Origin: Sphagnum compactum
Lineage: Eukaryota > Bryophyta > Sphagnopsida > Sphagnales
Direction of reading: 5' to 3'
Assembly: GCA_965153455.1 (NCBI GenBank)
Contig: OZ234496.1
Coordinates: 7,945,207 to 8,009,206, forward strand
Length of the DNA stretch: 64,000 nt
Shown: positions 12,003-24,800 of the stretch, one piece after another
How the letters are laid out: every line of letters starts with the position of its first letter
How positions within the stretch are numbered: position 1 is the stretch's first letter
Translations under genes and position numbers: made by a program
Notes under the pieces: model-generated
The model's database searches: none
Seen by the model: the letters and a program-made list of their open reading frames with translations, nothing else
Told to the model about the DNA's origin: nothing

Positions 12003-13637
12003 ATGATGGGGAGACCCTCTGAAGAGCCTAGGCAGCTGCCGGGGAGATCATCAGGTATTAAGCTTCATGACGGCAGAAGGGAAACAACAGTAGAGTTTCC
12101 ACGAGATGGAGATTATCGTGATGGACATGAAGAGTTATCGCGTCAGCTGAGAGATCGTCTTGGTAGTGACTTTGAGGCAGTCGATGAAGGAACGGTCAAT
12201 GTGCCCATGAACGTGGTAAGGACTCTTCAACCTGAAATCCAAATGTTTCAAGAAGCCAAAGCTAAAGCCGAAGAAGAAAAAGACAGTGGAGGTGGAGGTG
12301 GTGGTGATGGTCGTGGAGACTCATCAAGGCGCCAAGGGAATCCTGTTGCTGAGCCGGCCTCCTCCAGCATGGGGATTGCAGAGCTACAGGGCTCTGGGAC
12401 CCAAGGTGATAGTCTTATACCAGGGCTTCCTGACGAGCTAGCAATGTGTTGCCTTGCCCATGTTCCTTGGAAGTCTCAGAGCAAGCTATATGCAGTTTGC
12501 AAGTCATGGGTTGCATTCCTTTGGAGCGACTACGTGCACAGCATACGGTGCAAACTGAATGTCACAGAAAATCTGCTGCTTATATTGAGTGTGCCATTCA
12601 AGATGGGTCCCCTCAGGCTTACCATCTTTGACCTTGGGTCTGGATCCTTGGATTGGGACAGGCCATTGATGCAAGTTGATCATCCAGCCAAGTGGAGTGG
12701 GTTCTTGAGAGGATTTCGCTGTGTTGTGGTGGGTTCAGAGCTTTTCATCATTGGAGGAAGGCATGATGGGGTAAGGTATGAGACAGGAAGAGATGTTTGG
12801 AGACTGAATTTCATAAGAAGGCAATGGAGTCGTGTAGCACCTATGCTTACACCACGCCGTGACTTTGCATGTGCTGTTATAGATGGAAATGTGTATGTGG
12901 CAGGGGGAACACGTTGTGGGCACATCTTACCGCAAGGTCAAGGTGTATCACCTGTTCTCAGCTCTGTAGAAATGTACAATTCACAAGAAGATAAGTGGAT
13001 CCCACTTCCAGATTTGAATATTGCACGCTTGGGCTGCTTAGGAGTGGAGCTTGGAGGTCGATTCTATGTTATTGGAGGAGGCAATGATCATGGGACAGTG
13101 GACTTTGAGTGTTTCAGGTCTGCAGAAGTGTTTGATCCATCAACCCATAGTTGGACTACGATTGAGAATATGTGGCAAAGTGCAGGCAAGCTTCCTCGTG
13201 CAGTTGCTGGTGTGAATTCAGTAATGTTTGCAGTAGACAGTGATGAGCAGATGCTGAAGAGCTATGATGAAGCTACCAATTTGTGGAAAGATGTAACAAG
13301 TATGCCTTTTGCATCTTCCAATGTATCTGAGAAGCGAACAGGGAATCGGCCATCCCACTACCAGGCTTTAGGAGGTGTGCCAGGTGATCAACTGGTTTAC
13401 GTGCCACATCGTGGTTTACTCTGGATTGGTCCGTCTGGTTTTCCATCTCTTTCCCTCCTGCCACTGCGAGAAGGGTTATCACCCACAGGTTGGCTTGGAG
13501 AGGAAATTCTGGGATCATCGTCATCATCAAGCCCTCCAAACCCATGTGCAAATGAGTTCTCTAATACTGCAGACATTTGCATTCCACAATTGAAGACTGC
13601 GTGGCTCATCATTGGTGCTGCTACCATGTCTATCTGA
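12003..13637 (+). CDS. F-box/kelch-repeat protein
   Basis: Predicted substrate-recognition subunit of an SCF (SKP1-cullin-F-box) ubiquitin ligase. The F-box binds SKP1 and the kelch propeller binds the target; the target cannot be told from sequence. The frame encodes 544 residues without introns. I chose the first in-frame ATG (12003); the frame stays open upstream only through a TTG codon and an in-frame stop at 11946. Residues 1-135 are a poorly conserved, acidic and Gly-rich N-terminus with a poly-Gly run near 96-101. The F-box is at about 137-182 ('SLIPGLPDELAMCCLAHVPW', then 'LYAVCKSWVAFL'). Kelch repeats follow to about 450, with the double-Gly blades 'ELFIIGGRHDG', 'NVYVAGGTR' and 'RFYVIGGGND', each followed by a W or Y pair. 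The C-terminal 60 residues are Ser/Pro-rich. Domain order is that of plant F-box/kelch proteins, and the gene looks intact. Confidence 0.95.
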   Translation: MMGRPSEEPRQLPGRSSGIKLHDGRRETTVEFPRDGDYRDGHEELSRQLRDRLGSDFEAVDEGTVNVPMNVVRTLQPEIQMFQEAKAKAEEEKDSGGGGGGDGRGDSSRRQGNPVAEPASSSMGIAELQGSGTQGDSLIPGLPDELAMCCLAHVPWKSQSKLYAVCKSWVAFLWSDYVHSIRCKLNVTENLLLILSVPFKMGPLRLTIFDLGSGSLDWDRPLMQVDHPAKWSGFLRGFRCVVVGSELFIIGGRHDGVRYETGRDVWRLNFIRRQWSRVAPMLTPRRDFACAVIDGNVYVAGGTRCGHILPQGQGVSPVLSSVEMYNSQEDKWIPLPDLNIARLGCLGVELGGRFYVIGGGNDHGTVDFECFRSAEVFDPSTHSWTTIENMWQSAGKLPRAVAGVNSVMFAVDSDEQMLKSYDEATNLWKDVTSMPFASSNVSEKRTGNRPSHYQALGGVPGDQLVYVPHRGLLWIGPSGFPSLSLLPLREGLSPTGWLGEEILGSSSSSSPPNPCANEFSNTADICIPQLKTAWLIIGAATMSI

Positions 13638-16049
13638 TGTAGAAGAAGAATCTGTAAGTGCCTGCCACTTACTCTTCTGTGACAACATTCCAGTCAAAAG
13701 ACATAAAATGGCTAACCATACATTTTGCAAACAAATATGTGAATTGCCTGAGAGAATGTTGAGGGACAATCCCTGCAGCATGTGCTTGTTTATCATGCAA
13801 TCTCGATTATTCCAAATTTGTAGGAAATGGCAATCCTTCACTTTAAAAACGTAGGAACTTTTTTTTCAGCAATAAATTTCTATGTTGGATATGTTGATAT
13901 CAATGCAACCAAACTTAGTATCTTCCATGAAGAATTGTTTCCAGTAATTGGTGGTGCAATGTTCATTCAGGTCATGAAATGGGGGGGGGGAACTCACATC
14001 GGCCCATGAGATGTTTGCATACAGATAAGTTTACTCATTGTTTGGAACATTACTGCTCATTGTGAGTAGATTGAAGAGAGTTCAAGCAAACGATCAATTT
14101 TAAAATCACAATTCTTTTTTGACTAGATGATAGTACAACAAAGCTGTAAAGAAAATTGAACATTTGGAGACAATAGAAAAATTCTCTTCATCCAAATTGG
14201 CTAATTTCCAAACTTAAAGCAGACTTACCTATGAGTTCACACAAGGAAAGCCAGAAATGAAACTTGGATCTCAACACCTGATCCCCACTGTGGCTTTTAG
14301 ACTTTTACATTGCAAGGGGAAGAAGTGTAGGGTAAAGCCTGAGGCCACAGACTACCAGAATAAGGGCCCATGTGAGGTGGAATCAAGAGCAAGCCTGATT
14401 CTGGTAAAGCTTGTTGAGGGGGGTTTGTAGTTCTTTTGTTTTCATGATACATGGTGGACTAAGAGTAATGACCTTGCTTGGATTTCAATTCGAAGATTAA
14501 AACTCTTGGCCTGCTACATGGCCTCCAACTACACTAATCTGCACCCGGATCTTCATAAACAATCAAACAGCTGGAACTAGGGCAAGGAAGAAGAACAATG
14601 AAGAGGAAAGGTAGCTCCCGTTCTGGGCCATCCCAATTAAGTGTTTGCTGCTTGAAAAACATGATGAGGTTGTGAGAAACATAATTCCTATTGGAATTAT
14701 AACATAACAATGTAGAATGAACTTTGGTTATTGTCTTTCAGATTCTTTGAATACTTCTTGATTGAAACTTCCAATCGATCGTTTTCTACTACCTTCAACC
14801 CAGTTAACTCTTCCTGAATAGTTTCAATGTTTTGAGCTTATGTATTCAACACTGCGGTATAATATGTATTGAATAATGTGGACCATGCCCTCCTCAAGAT
14901 GAAAAGAACTTCATGACCACACTATACAAAAGGAAATGATACCACCTTCACATCCCTACATCCTCAAATTTCTCCATTTTACTCCTAAATTTCAGTTCTC
15001 AACTTCTCCCAGCATCTCTTGCGCTAGCTTCTTCCAACAGCCCCACAACCAAGTGCTCCACGCTCAATAAAAATCACTGTGTGAGCAATAAAAATATGAT
15101 GCCATTTTCTTAAAGAAAAGACATTATCATTCAACTAAGAGTACAACACGAGAAAAAAAGTAGTCATACCCAACCATTGCATTTGCAATTACCTATATGC
15201 AACACAACATGATGACACTAATAATTATGTGAGAACATTAGTGACGTTCTATCAACCATTTATATCAACACATGGCCATGACACATTTCTTTTTTTATAA
15301 TTGTTGGTAGGCTTTTTAAAGAGGAAGCTTTGACTAAGCCAACATTTGCAAATGCGAATATTTTGGCCTTTCTTTGTAGATAACAAAAAAAGCTCTTATA
15401 TAAGAAGGTTTGGATCCAATAATTCTTTTTAAGGAGGAGCAAATGCATCAACATAAAAACCCAAGATTGAAAAAACAAGTCAAAGGTTGAATGTTATTAT
15501 TGCCACTAGAAAGAACATTTTGCCTTAGAATACAAAACCCAAGTTAAAGATGAAGCAAATGGGATTTTTCAAAAATCCATACCCAAACATCCCAAACAAG
15601 TCAATAAAACTCCACCCAAGATTTGTCAACATAAAAAATTCATTTGTTTTTAGTTCATGAGAGTGGAGATGAGTCCACACACAATAAAATGACCCACTCA
15701 AAGTGTAACCACTATTTAATTTTTCACGTTTTTAATTGTTACGTCAAATCAATGTTAAAAAAGTTTGGTGCATTTGCACAAAAATGATTATAATATATCA
15801 TGGAAACATTTGGTTAAGTTTGAGATGAATTCAATGAGTATAAAATACACAAAACACTTTTTCAATAATGTAACTAGTGTTTTTACTATGCAAAAGACTC
15901 CTAAAAGGCTTTATAATTGTTTGAAAATGACATATCTATGAAAAACAATTACATAATCTTGTAAAAAATATTAAACTACACCATCTTATTGGGTCAAAAT
16001 GTTTTTTTGAAAACTTGTAAGAAATGATTTTAAAAATATTCTCTGTGAT
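13638..16049. other. 3' flank and AT-rich spacer
   Basis: No gene or RNA recognised. The first few hundred bases probably include the 3' UTR of the F-box/kelch gene. A run of ten G lies at 13981-13990. The right end grades into AT-rich DNA in front of copia element B, where a gag region might have decayed beyond recognition. Confidence 0.5.
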
Positions 16050-19000
16050 GAACCAATCTAATTTTGCCACGTCTTCATTAGTTAACCCACTGCTTTTAAG
16101 CAAAGCACCAAGGAGTTGGGTGTGGGTCATTTTATTGTGTTGCACCTAGATAACCAAATTTAAAATATTTGGTTCCTTGACTTAGGAGCTAGTTGCCATA
16201 TGACCTCTAAGATTGATTGGTTTATAAAATATGTTACATTACCAAACAACAAACCTACTTTGTTTGAGTGATGATATCATCAAACAAGTAATTGACGACG
16301 GCATAGTAACAATTTGAACAACAACTAATCAAATTGTGTAGGTCAAAAATGTATTACATGTCCCCAAACTTACAAAACAATTATTATCTATATGTCAATC
16401 TACACAAAAAAAGGGTTGTTATTCATTTTATCATAAGTTCTGTGCAATTGAACTTTACATCCCAAATGGTGATTTAATCACCTTCAAGTGTGCATAAATT
16501 AACAATTTATACCATGTTGGCACAAGCATTTGATACAACTTCAAGCATGGCTACTATTTTGCAAAATTCACTTAGTCAATAAACATCAACATAGCATAAT
16601 GGGCTTGGCCACTTTAACATCAATTCAATGAAAACTTTAACGACAAAAAAAATGATGGACAACAAGGATGTACTAAACTTCACAAACCTACCATTATGTG
16701 AAGGATGCATTTAATTTATGGGTAAGCAACATAACATACCATTTCCAAAAGCAAGTCAAACCATTTTCAATGTTATATTGAAATTAGTACATTCAAATGT
16801 GTGTGGCCCTATGTAAACCGCTTCCCTTAGAGGTGCTAAATACTTCACATTTTTCCCATTATTTTTATGTCTACCACTTGAAAGACAAATTGAAAATGTT
16901 CATGAAATTTCAAGAATATAAGAATTTGGTGAAAAAATAAACATGAAGAGTGATTGAAATATTTTGTATGGACAGTGAAGGGGGAAACGTTTTTCCCTTT
17001 AATACAAGAAATTTTGTCAAACCCATGGCATTTTTCATCGATTTACCATACCATACATTCCAATTGCAAAAAGCAAAAATCTCATTATTGTTGAGGTGGC
17101 TTGAAATATGTTACATGTTATTAAGTTGTCTACAAATTGTTGGGCTCAAGCCATTTCCATTGTAGGTTATATCCAAAATTAGGTTTCAATTTCAACAAAA
17201 CCCAAAACTCCATATGAATGTTGGACAAAACCTAAACCCAAAATTGATCGATTATAAATACTTCATTGCACATGTTATGTCCACATTTTAATAAAAAAAA
17301 CAAAGGAAGTGAAATTTTAAAACAATCAAATGTATTATTATTGGATATGGAAAACAAGGAATTAAAGGGTATAAGTGATATGATCACCAATCTCAAAAGG
17401 TAATCTTTGAAAAAATGTTAAGTTTGATGAAGACTACATGCTCAAAGTTATTTTAAACATAAGTAATAATATTTTGGTCAATGATGAAAATTCTCATGAC
17501 CACCAAAACAAAGCTTTATGTGGAGGAGCAAATCCCATCAATACTTGTTCCCCCATTCGTGGTGCCAAATCCATTGGCACAAAATCACATACAAGACTTG
17601 ACACTTAAATCACCAATGCAAATAAAGCAATTGATCTCTTCCACTAAGTATAATACCTACTCAACTCACCTCAAGTGTGCAATTAACCACACCTACTTCA
17701 ACTGCTCGTTTACGGTTCATAAAAAGCAAAATCAAACAACCACACATCAAAGGGTGCCAAAGAGCAAATAAAGGTCAAACCCTAGCTAGGTCTCACAATC
17801 TTTTTATTCAAACCCTTGTTGGACAAATCAATGGTACTACATCCTTGGCCAAAACCATGGCTAGCTTAGAATCACACAAGTGGCAAAAAACTTTAGATGT
17901 AGAATATTCATCTTTTTTCAAGAATAACACTTAACAATTCATAGATTTACCATTAAGCAAAACTCCTATTTCTTGCAAATGGATATTAAGTAAGAAATAT
18001 AATGTCGATGGGATGTTTGCTTGTCACAAAGCTAGGTTAATGGCTAGTGGATTTTCTAAATGATATGAAATTGACTATGAAGAGACATTTCACCCATTGT
18101 AAAATCACCTCGTTATGATTACTAATAACCCTTGTTGCCATACAACCTTGAAATACATTAGATGGATGTTAAACTCACTTTGTTACATGGAAGTTTCATT
18201 GCAGAAATATATATGATTCAACCACTTGAAAATGAGAAATTAGTTGAAGACTACAAGGTGTGTCACCTTTTGTGGACCATTTATTGTTCAAACTAACTCC
18301 CTGCAAATGGTATGAAACCACATGTCTTTTACAAGTTGTGTTTATCAAAAGTAAGGTTGACCCAAATGTTTACATAAAATAAGCCCATGAAATTTTTTTC
18401 TTCCTTGGGGGTGTGGGTAAACACACAAAGGAACCAATGGGATTACTTTACAAAAGGACTATGAATCCTTCTTTGTCATTTTTCACTTTTTCGTATGAAA
18501 GAATTTTTGAATGAATTTTTTTGCAATGTGTGTTATTAAAAATACATATAGTTGCCTCAATAGATCACATGTTTTGTGTCAATCATTGTTGAATAAATAT
18601 CAAATTTTCAAAGTGTGTAAATTTTGCCAAATTTTGCATTTCATCTTGAAAATTTATCATCATTTGGAATCATACCAAAATATGTTAATTACTTTAGGTT
18701 TTTTTTCTTATATCATAACTACAACTTTGTTTTGTATGTCATGCACATTACAATCCATTTACATGTGGTAAAGGATTCTTGAAAATTTAAAAATTTGAAA
18801 AATACTTTGAATTTCTAAAAATTTCAATTTCCATATCTTTTTAATTGTGAGTGCTGTTTGAATGTGGGTAGTAAGTTATTATCATCTAATTTTTTGTACC
18901 ATCAAAAATTATGTATTACAATAGTCCTTTATCTAGTCCTGTGTAAAATTAACCACAATATGATGTAACACTTGTTCAAGTTCAAATGTCTTTTATTAAA

Positions 19001-20190
19001 ACCAAAACCCAAAATTTAATTTAATGAATTTTTAATTTGAATTCCTCAACATTCATATTAGTCATTTAACACAACTTGGAATGATTAACATAACTTTTAA
19101 ATGTCAAAAAAAAAAAACACACGTAAAAAGGTTCATAGTTTTCACCACTATTTGACATGGTTTTTGGCTCCTATGTGTGTACCTACACCCTAGGGCTCTA
19201 TGTGGATGATTTTATTTTAATATATAATAATCTTGATTTTTTCAAAAAATTAAAATTAAATTTTCACAAACTTTTGAAATGATCGACAATGGTGAATTAC
19301 ACTATTGTTTTGACATAAAAGTCCTTCATGATCTCAATAAACATTTGATACACATTAATCAAAATAAATGCGTTAAAAAAACTTGCCCAATATGGGATGG
19401 CTCATTGTAAACCCATATCTAACCTTATGACTTTTGGCACAAAATTAACTCAAGCCATGTGCCCCCAACTACAAAAGAAATTGATGCCATGTCCATAGTC
19501 CCTTATGCTAGTTATGCTATGGGGATCCTCATTCATGCAACCACATCAACTATATTGATATTGCATTTGCTATGAATTATAAAACCTAATTCATGGTCAC
19601 CTTAGGATCTATTCATTGGTTTGCTATTGAACACATTTTTGGTTACCTTCAAGGCACATTCACCTTTGGCTTACTGTATGGTGGTGCTAATGTTTCCACT
19701 CAAATAAATTGTTGGGGAGATGTTGATTGGGGTGGTGATGTCCAAACTCATTGATCTACCATCAGCCACTATGCTTTTATTTTGGAAGTGTTGTTATTTC
19801 CTTGCAATTTTGAAAACAAAAATCTTTCACTATCTTTTCAACTAAAGTTAAATACACTTCTGTCACTTCAATTGTTAAGGAATGTATTTGGTTATGTCGG
19901 CTCCTTGTGAATTTAAGTTGCCACCAACCTTCTTTTATCATTATTTTTTGTGATAATCAATCCTCAATTTTATTGTTTAAAGATCCCAAGTTTCACAATA
20001 GATCAAAACACATTGCCATTCAATATCATTATCTACATGAAAAATGAACTCCATAAAGTTGAGATTGGTTTATACTTTGATTGAATGAATTGAAATCAAA
20101 CATCTTTACGTCGCCGCTTCTTTGAGTATTGTTGCCGTGGGCTTAGATTCATACCATCAATCTCAATTGAAGGGGGAAAGTTTAAGTTAA
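16050..20190 (+). mobile_element. Decayed Ty1/copia element B (protease, integrase, RT, RNase H)
   Basis: Broken frames give the copia pol order on the + strand. Protease is at about 16179 (D-L-G-A-S then 'CHMTSKIDWFIKYVTL'). Integrase follows at about 16580-17270 ('LCEGCI'-like zinc part, 'VHSNVCGPM', then decayed 'VEVANMLHVIKLSTN', 'STKPKTPYECWTKPKPKID'). Reverse transcriptase lies at about 17855-18390 ('ESHKWQKTLDVEYSSFFKNN', 'IDLPLSKTPISCKW', 'YNVDGMFACHKARLMASGFS', 'IDYEETFHP', then fragments of the MDVKTAF and CKWYE blocks). RNase H is at about 19370-20080 ('SIVKECIWLCRLLVNLS', 'IIFCDNQSSILL', 'SKHIAIQYHYL'). The first catalytic-loop region (YVDD) is not recognisable between 18400 and 19300. 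A polypurine tract (GAAGGGGGAAAG) at about 20169 sits where a 3' LTR would start, but no LTR pair was found. Many stops and frameshifts show an old, dead copy. Confidence 0.85.
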
Positions 20191-20743
20191 AAAAATCAAT
20201 CTTGATAGATTTGTACCTACAACATATTAACAATCATGTTTAGTTAAAAGGGGGGGGGGGGGGGGGGGGGGTGTCAAGCTCTGATAGGTTGCCATACAAT
20301 TAAGAGATAAAAATTGTATGTAGTTATCCATTGGTTTACTAGTGGGGCTATGACATTTAAACTTAGGATTGTTCGTCATACCCTTTTCCCTTAAAGGGAA
20401 AGACATAGAAAAGTTCTTCTTAATTTATATAAAACATATTACATTCCCTTTCTCTTAGGTTTTTTGACTTTCTTTCAAGCTTTCAAAATTTGCAAGCACA
20501 TTTTAACATTAAACTACATTTTGACTAATGTTCAAAGGACCCTATCAAAAGGATGAATTATGAGGGTTTTCTTGTGAAAGTACATTTTCAAATGTCCCAT
20601 TAGTTGCAAATGTCATCAATAATCTACTTTTAAATAATAAGGTGACAGGTACATTTATAATATAAAATAAAATAAACATTATAATATAATACAATGTACA
20701 TTATAATGCAATATAATGCACATCATTGCATCACATAGACTAA
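20191..20743. other. Spacer with a long poly-G run
   Basis: A run of about 20 G at about 20251-20270 is followed by AT-rich sequence with 'TATAATATA' microrepeats near 20660-20730. No gene seen. Confidence 0.6.
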
Positions 20744-20897
20744 CACTACAACAAAAGGTGTCCCTATACACCAAGTGATTTCACTGAATTTTGAGTGAAT
20801 TCACTGGTTGTAATGAACGGGGACCAGTGAAGAAGCAGTGAATTCATTGATCTAGTGAACAGGGACTAGTGAACTGCACCCACATTTTGTAGTAGTG
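20744..20897. mobile_element. CACTA-type MITE, 154 bp, with 3-bp target duplication
   Basis: The element begins CACTACAACAAAAGGTG and ends TTTTGTAGTAGTG, whose reverse complement is CACTACTACAAAA. These are imperfect terminal inverted repeats of about 16 bp with the diagnostic CACTA ends. TAA flanks both sides (20741-20743 and 20898-20900), matching the 3-bp target duplication of CMC/EnSpm (CACTA) transposons. The interior holds repeated AGTGAATTCACT-like and AGTGAAC motifs, as expected for subterminal transposase-binding repeats. There is no coding capacity, so it would need a transposase from elsewhere. Confidence 0.88.
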
Positions 20898-20900
20898 TAA

Positions 20901-21467
20901 ATAGGTGAACTAACTAAACTTGTTTAGGTAAATAGGGTAACTGACTAGTTTAAGTTTAAGTAGGTAGGTTGTAACATGCCTACAAATTACCTACCTTTTT
21001 ACTTGTTTATATGTTATTGATTGTGATTTGTCGTTTGCTACTATTTCAAAATTTATGGCTTATGTGTTCATTTGTACATGAGCACCTTCTGATTCTAATC
21101 CCAATAACAAATACTTACTCGAAATCAAAATACATGTTTTAAATCATTATAATAAATTGTCACAATTGACGAACTCATTAATTTAACAACATTTAAACTA
21201 TCTACTTATTAGCACCAACCTACCTACATAGATACCTATTTGCAATAATATGTTGAATTATTATTTTATTTATTTATATTACATCTGAATTTTTTTTTAA
21301 AATTGTGATTAGAGAGTCAAAATGAAAAAAATGAAAAAAAATAAAAATAAAAATTCGCTTGAACTATTTCAAAATGGTAAAACTACTATGGTAATAATTT
21401 GGTTTTAAACCTAGAGAATTTTGATGGAAATAAATAATTCCTGAATCTTGGAGACCTCCTTTTTTAA
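20901..21467. other. AT-rich spacer before DENR promoter
   Basis: No gene recognised; AT-rich with short microrepeats. Confidence 0.55.
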
Positions 21468-21676
21468 GGGGTTAAATGTGACTACCTACTGGATGCCTTC
21501 ACCAACGCTTAACCAGGGTCATTAGTTAACCACATCATGGTTAGGGTTTTTATTGGGGTACCTGCTCTCTTCTCATCGTGGTCAGGGGTTAACTGTGACG
21601 ACTGGACAAGGGACCTTAACCAGGGTTATATTGTAACCACAACGTGGTTAGGGTTTCATCTCGTCGATTAGGGTTT
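21468..21676 (+). promoter_or_regulatory. Duplicated telo-box segment in the DENR promoter/leader
   Basis: Two copies of a roughly 75-80 bp unit (21468-21549 and 21585-21656) each run from GGGGTTAA(A/C)TGTGAC through 'TTAACCAGGGT' and a 'GTTAACCAC'/'GTAACCAC' block to GTGGTTAGGGTTT or ATGGTTAGGGTTT. A third TTAGGGTTT lies at 21668-21676. TTAGGGTTT is the reverse complement of the plant telo-box AAACCCTAA, which is known to be common near the start of translation-machinery genes. The position, about 190-400 bp upstream of the DENR ATG, fits a promoter role. That role is inference. Confidence 0.6.
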
Positions 21677-21862
21677 CGTTTCCATGCCAAGAGAAGAAGA
21701 AGAAGAAAGAGAGCTTCTCTCGTTTGCTTGCTGTCGTTACATTCAATCCAAGTTTGGGAGAATTTTGTGATTGAATCCCCTCTCCAGTTGCGTCATCTTT
21801 CGATTCTTGGCGGTTGTTGCTATTACAGCTGCTGATAAGCGGGGAACGAGGGAGTTGTAGGA

Positions 21863-24800
21863 ATGGCAGTGAAGCTTCAACCTCTGGAAGTTCTCTACTG
21901 CCCCGGTATATACTCTCCTCTCTGCTCTTGTCATCAGTTTGATGTCCATTTTGTTGTGAGAGTTTGTTTTGATTTTTGATTTTTTTTCGTTTTTTATGGT
22001 TCATGGAGAAGATTTTGTGTCTTCTCTGCATTTTGGTTATTTGCATAGGAGAATTATAGAGCTAATTGTGGTCACCAGGGTTTCTTCGTATGCTTTGTTA
22101 GGGTTTTTTTTCCTTGCACTGTGGTGTCCTTGCTTTGTCTTCTAGATACACAGAGCTTTTTGTTTTACAACCCTCACATTGAATGCTTGCTCTTGAAAGT
22201 AAAGTTTCTTTTGGGTTTTAGTGCCCTTGCAAATGCTTGGAAAAAAATTCCTTCTTGCTGACTGAATATAGGTGGAGATCTTTAGTTATTCTGTGGTCAC
22301 ATTTTCTCTTTACTTTAGGGTTGGTTTTCCTCTTTTTCATGCTTGCAGTTATTTTGTCATATCTGAAATATCCATAGACTTATTGGGTCATCTCTTAATT
22401 TTTTTCAGGTTGACTTAAATCGTAGGTATCGACAAATTCTCAGTACCTATGAAGATATGACTCTTGTATAATTTGCTGCAATTCAAAATAGGATTTACTC
22501 TGTATTTCAATTTTCTGTGTCAGTTCACCTGCTATCCTTTCAGTAGAGCTACACAGAGAGGATCCTCTTGGACTCCTAGTCTCCTGGCATAATTCCTCTG
22601 AGACTTTAGGGCTAGAATTTCCAGTAAATATAAAGTAAGTTTTCCAGTTTCTCCAGGTCCCTGCTGTGACTAAGGACTTGGGATTGTCAGTCATTAGTCC
22701 TAACTTGAATTGTCCTTTTGCAAATACTCAGGGAGAAATCATCATAAAGCAATCTTGTTATAAGCTAGGTGGTTCTCAGGCTCTTCCTTGATGGTGATGG
22801 GATTGGTCACACCAGAGTCTTTTGTTGTTGTCTTCCCATTGCTTCCAGGATTGTGACAGAAACTCAGGACACAGATTTTGTATTATTGTTTGTTTAAAAA
22901 TTTGGGCAGATTATTCTATAATCATCATCTACACCCACTTTCAGGAACTGACAATATCAGTGGGGAGTCGTGGATGGTACTTACTGCTATTCATGGTGAA
23001 GGTGATGGTCTGGTATTTTGTGAGGTTATGACCACACTCATTCTTGTCATGCTAGTTTTGGTTTTGCTGGAGCTCACACAACAGGTACCTTCAAAGTGTT
23101 GTTGTGGAGTTTTCTCTGCAATCTCATGGGGATGTTGTTTTTTCTGAAGGCTAGTGTTAGCAAACATAATGCATGGTAGTTCTGCTTGGAAGAATTTGTT
23201 GAAGAATGCATAAGGGTGCTGTATGAACTGGCTCATCTTGGTTTGGGCTCTTTGTATAGTCTGTTTCTGAACTGTGTTTTGTTTTGTTGAAAGATGAACT
23301 ATTCATCAAGCTAAGAAACTGCTTGATGCCACTTGTTTTTTTGGCTAATCATTCAAATAGACTTGCATCATTTTGCATGACTAGAACCTCAAACACAGGT
23401 GTCTGCATCATGTTCACGACAATCAAAAGCTGTTGCCCCTACAAATTTATTTACAGATGATTGTCATTCTGCAGGTCTAGGTTTTCATACTTCAAAATAC
23501 TTGGGTGTCTATACTTATGATTTGATGTGGAAATCAATATTTTGTTGCACCAGATCACGCCCCTTGCCTGTGATTTTGTGAAGCTTGTCAATACCCATGT
23601 GCCTTTTCCACAGGGAAGTCTGATTCAAGGCCGTTGGAATGTGTGATCAGTTTGCAGTTTGCCCGCAGAGTACTGTGAATTTGGTCCAGATTTTGAGAAG
23701 TGCAAGCCATGGCTCATAAAGAATGCACCAGAGCTGTACCCTGATCTGGTCAAAGGTGAGCTCCAACTTTATTTTTTCAGAACAGCAAATTGAGAAAGAG
23801 GAATCCGCATAATTGGGAAGTCACAAAACAGACTAGGGGGCATACATTACATTAGGGTTCGTTTTCTCCAGCTTATCCAGAAGAAATGGACATAAGAGTC
23901 AATCCATTCTTGTTCCCTTGTCTTCTGTGTGTCATGAATTGGAGATCAAATTGAGAATATGCAAAATGAAACAAGGGATGTTGGTGGGTGTTGTTTGGTT
24001 TTTAGAAGCAGCGGAGAAGACCACAGAGCAGCTTGAAGGTCTAGATATTTCATGTGAAAAAGATCTCACCCAGACTCAAGGTACAGTTGAATTCTTTATG
24101 ATCCATCAGCCTTTGGTGATGCTTTGGAAGGCATAAACTCAATTTCTAGATCAGGACTTGGCCTGTGACTAATTTGTAGATGGTTGGTCCATGGACCTTG
24201 GTTGTCTGAACTGTTTGAACATTCTCCACATTTGTAGATTTTAGATAAATGACCAATTCATCAGTTTTTAGGTTTGGAATGTGGAGCTTCAGGTTGAGCC
24301 AACTGATTGTTTATAATGATGTGTCTGTCTCATTGTGGGAGGACAGTTTGTAGGGTCTTGACTGGTATGTGGTTGTAAGGGTTTTAGAGTTGTCCAATGG
24401 ATTTAGGGGAAAATAAATGGTCCTGGATGTGCGTTTTTTTGCATTCATCAGGAACCACATCAGATGTCAAGAAGGATGAGGAGGTGAAAAGGTTACCGGG
24501 AGGCAAGGTGAAGAAGAAGGTAACATTTCAGGTGCTGAAGGGTATGACAACTTCAAGAACTATAGCTGAGATTTTAAATTGCAGTCTCAATTTTTTTCTT
24601 GATTTTTCAAAATATTTGACATGCTGGTGGGGAGGTGTAGGAAAAGCCGGAGGTGGTTGTTGAAAAGATAGTCCGTAATAAGCGCAAGTGTGTCACTATC
24701 ATCAAAGGGCTTGATATGTTTGGTAAGTATATCTGGATATACAAACCGGGTTGGTTGTAAATACTGGACAAGTGCTAATTTTGATGGTAGTCTCTGGAAC

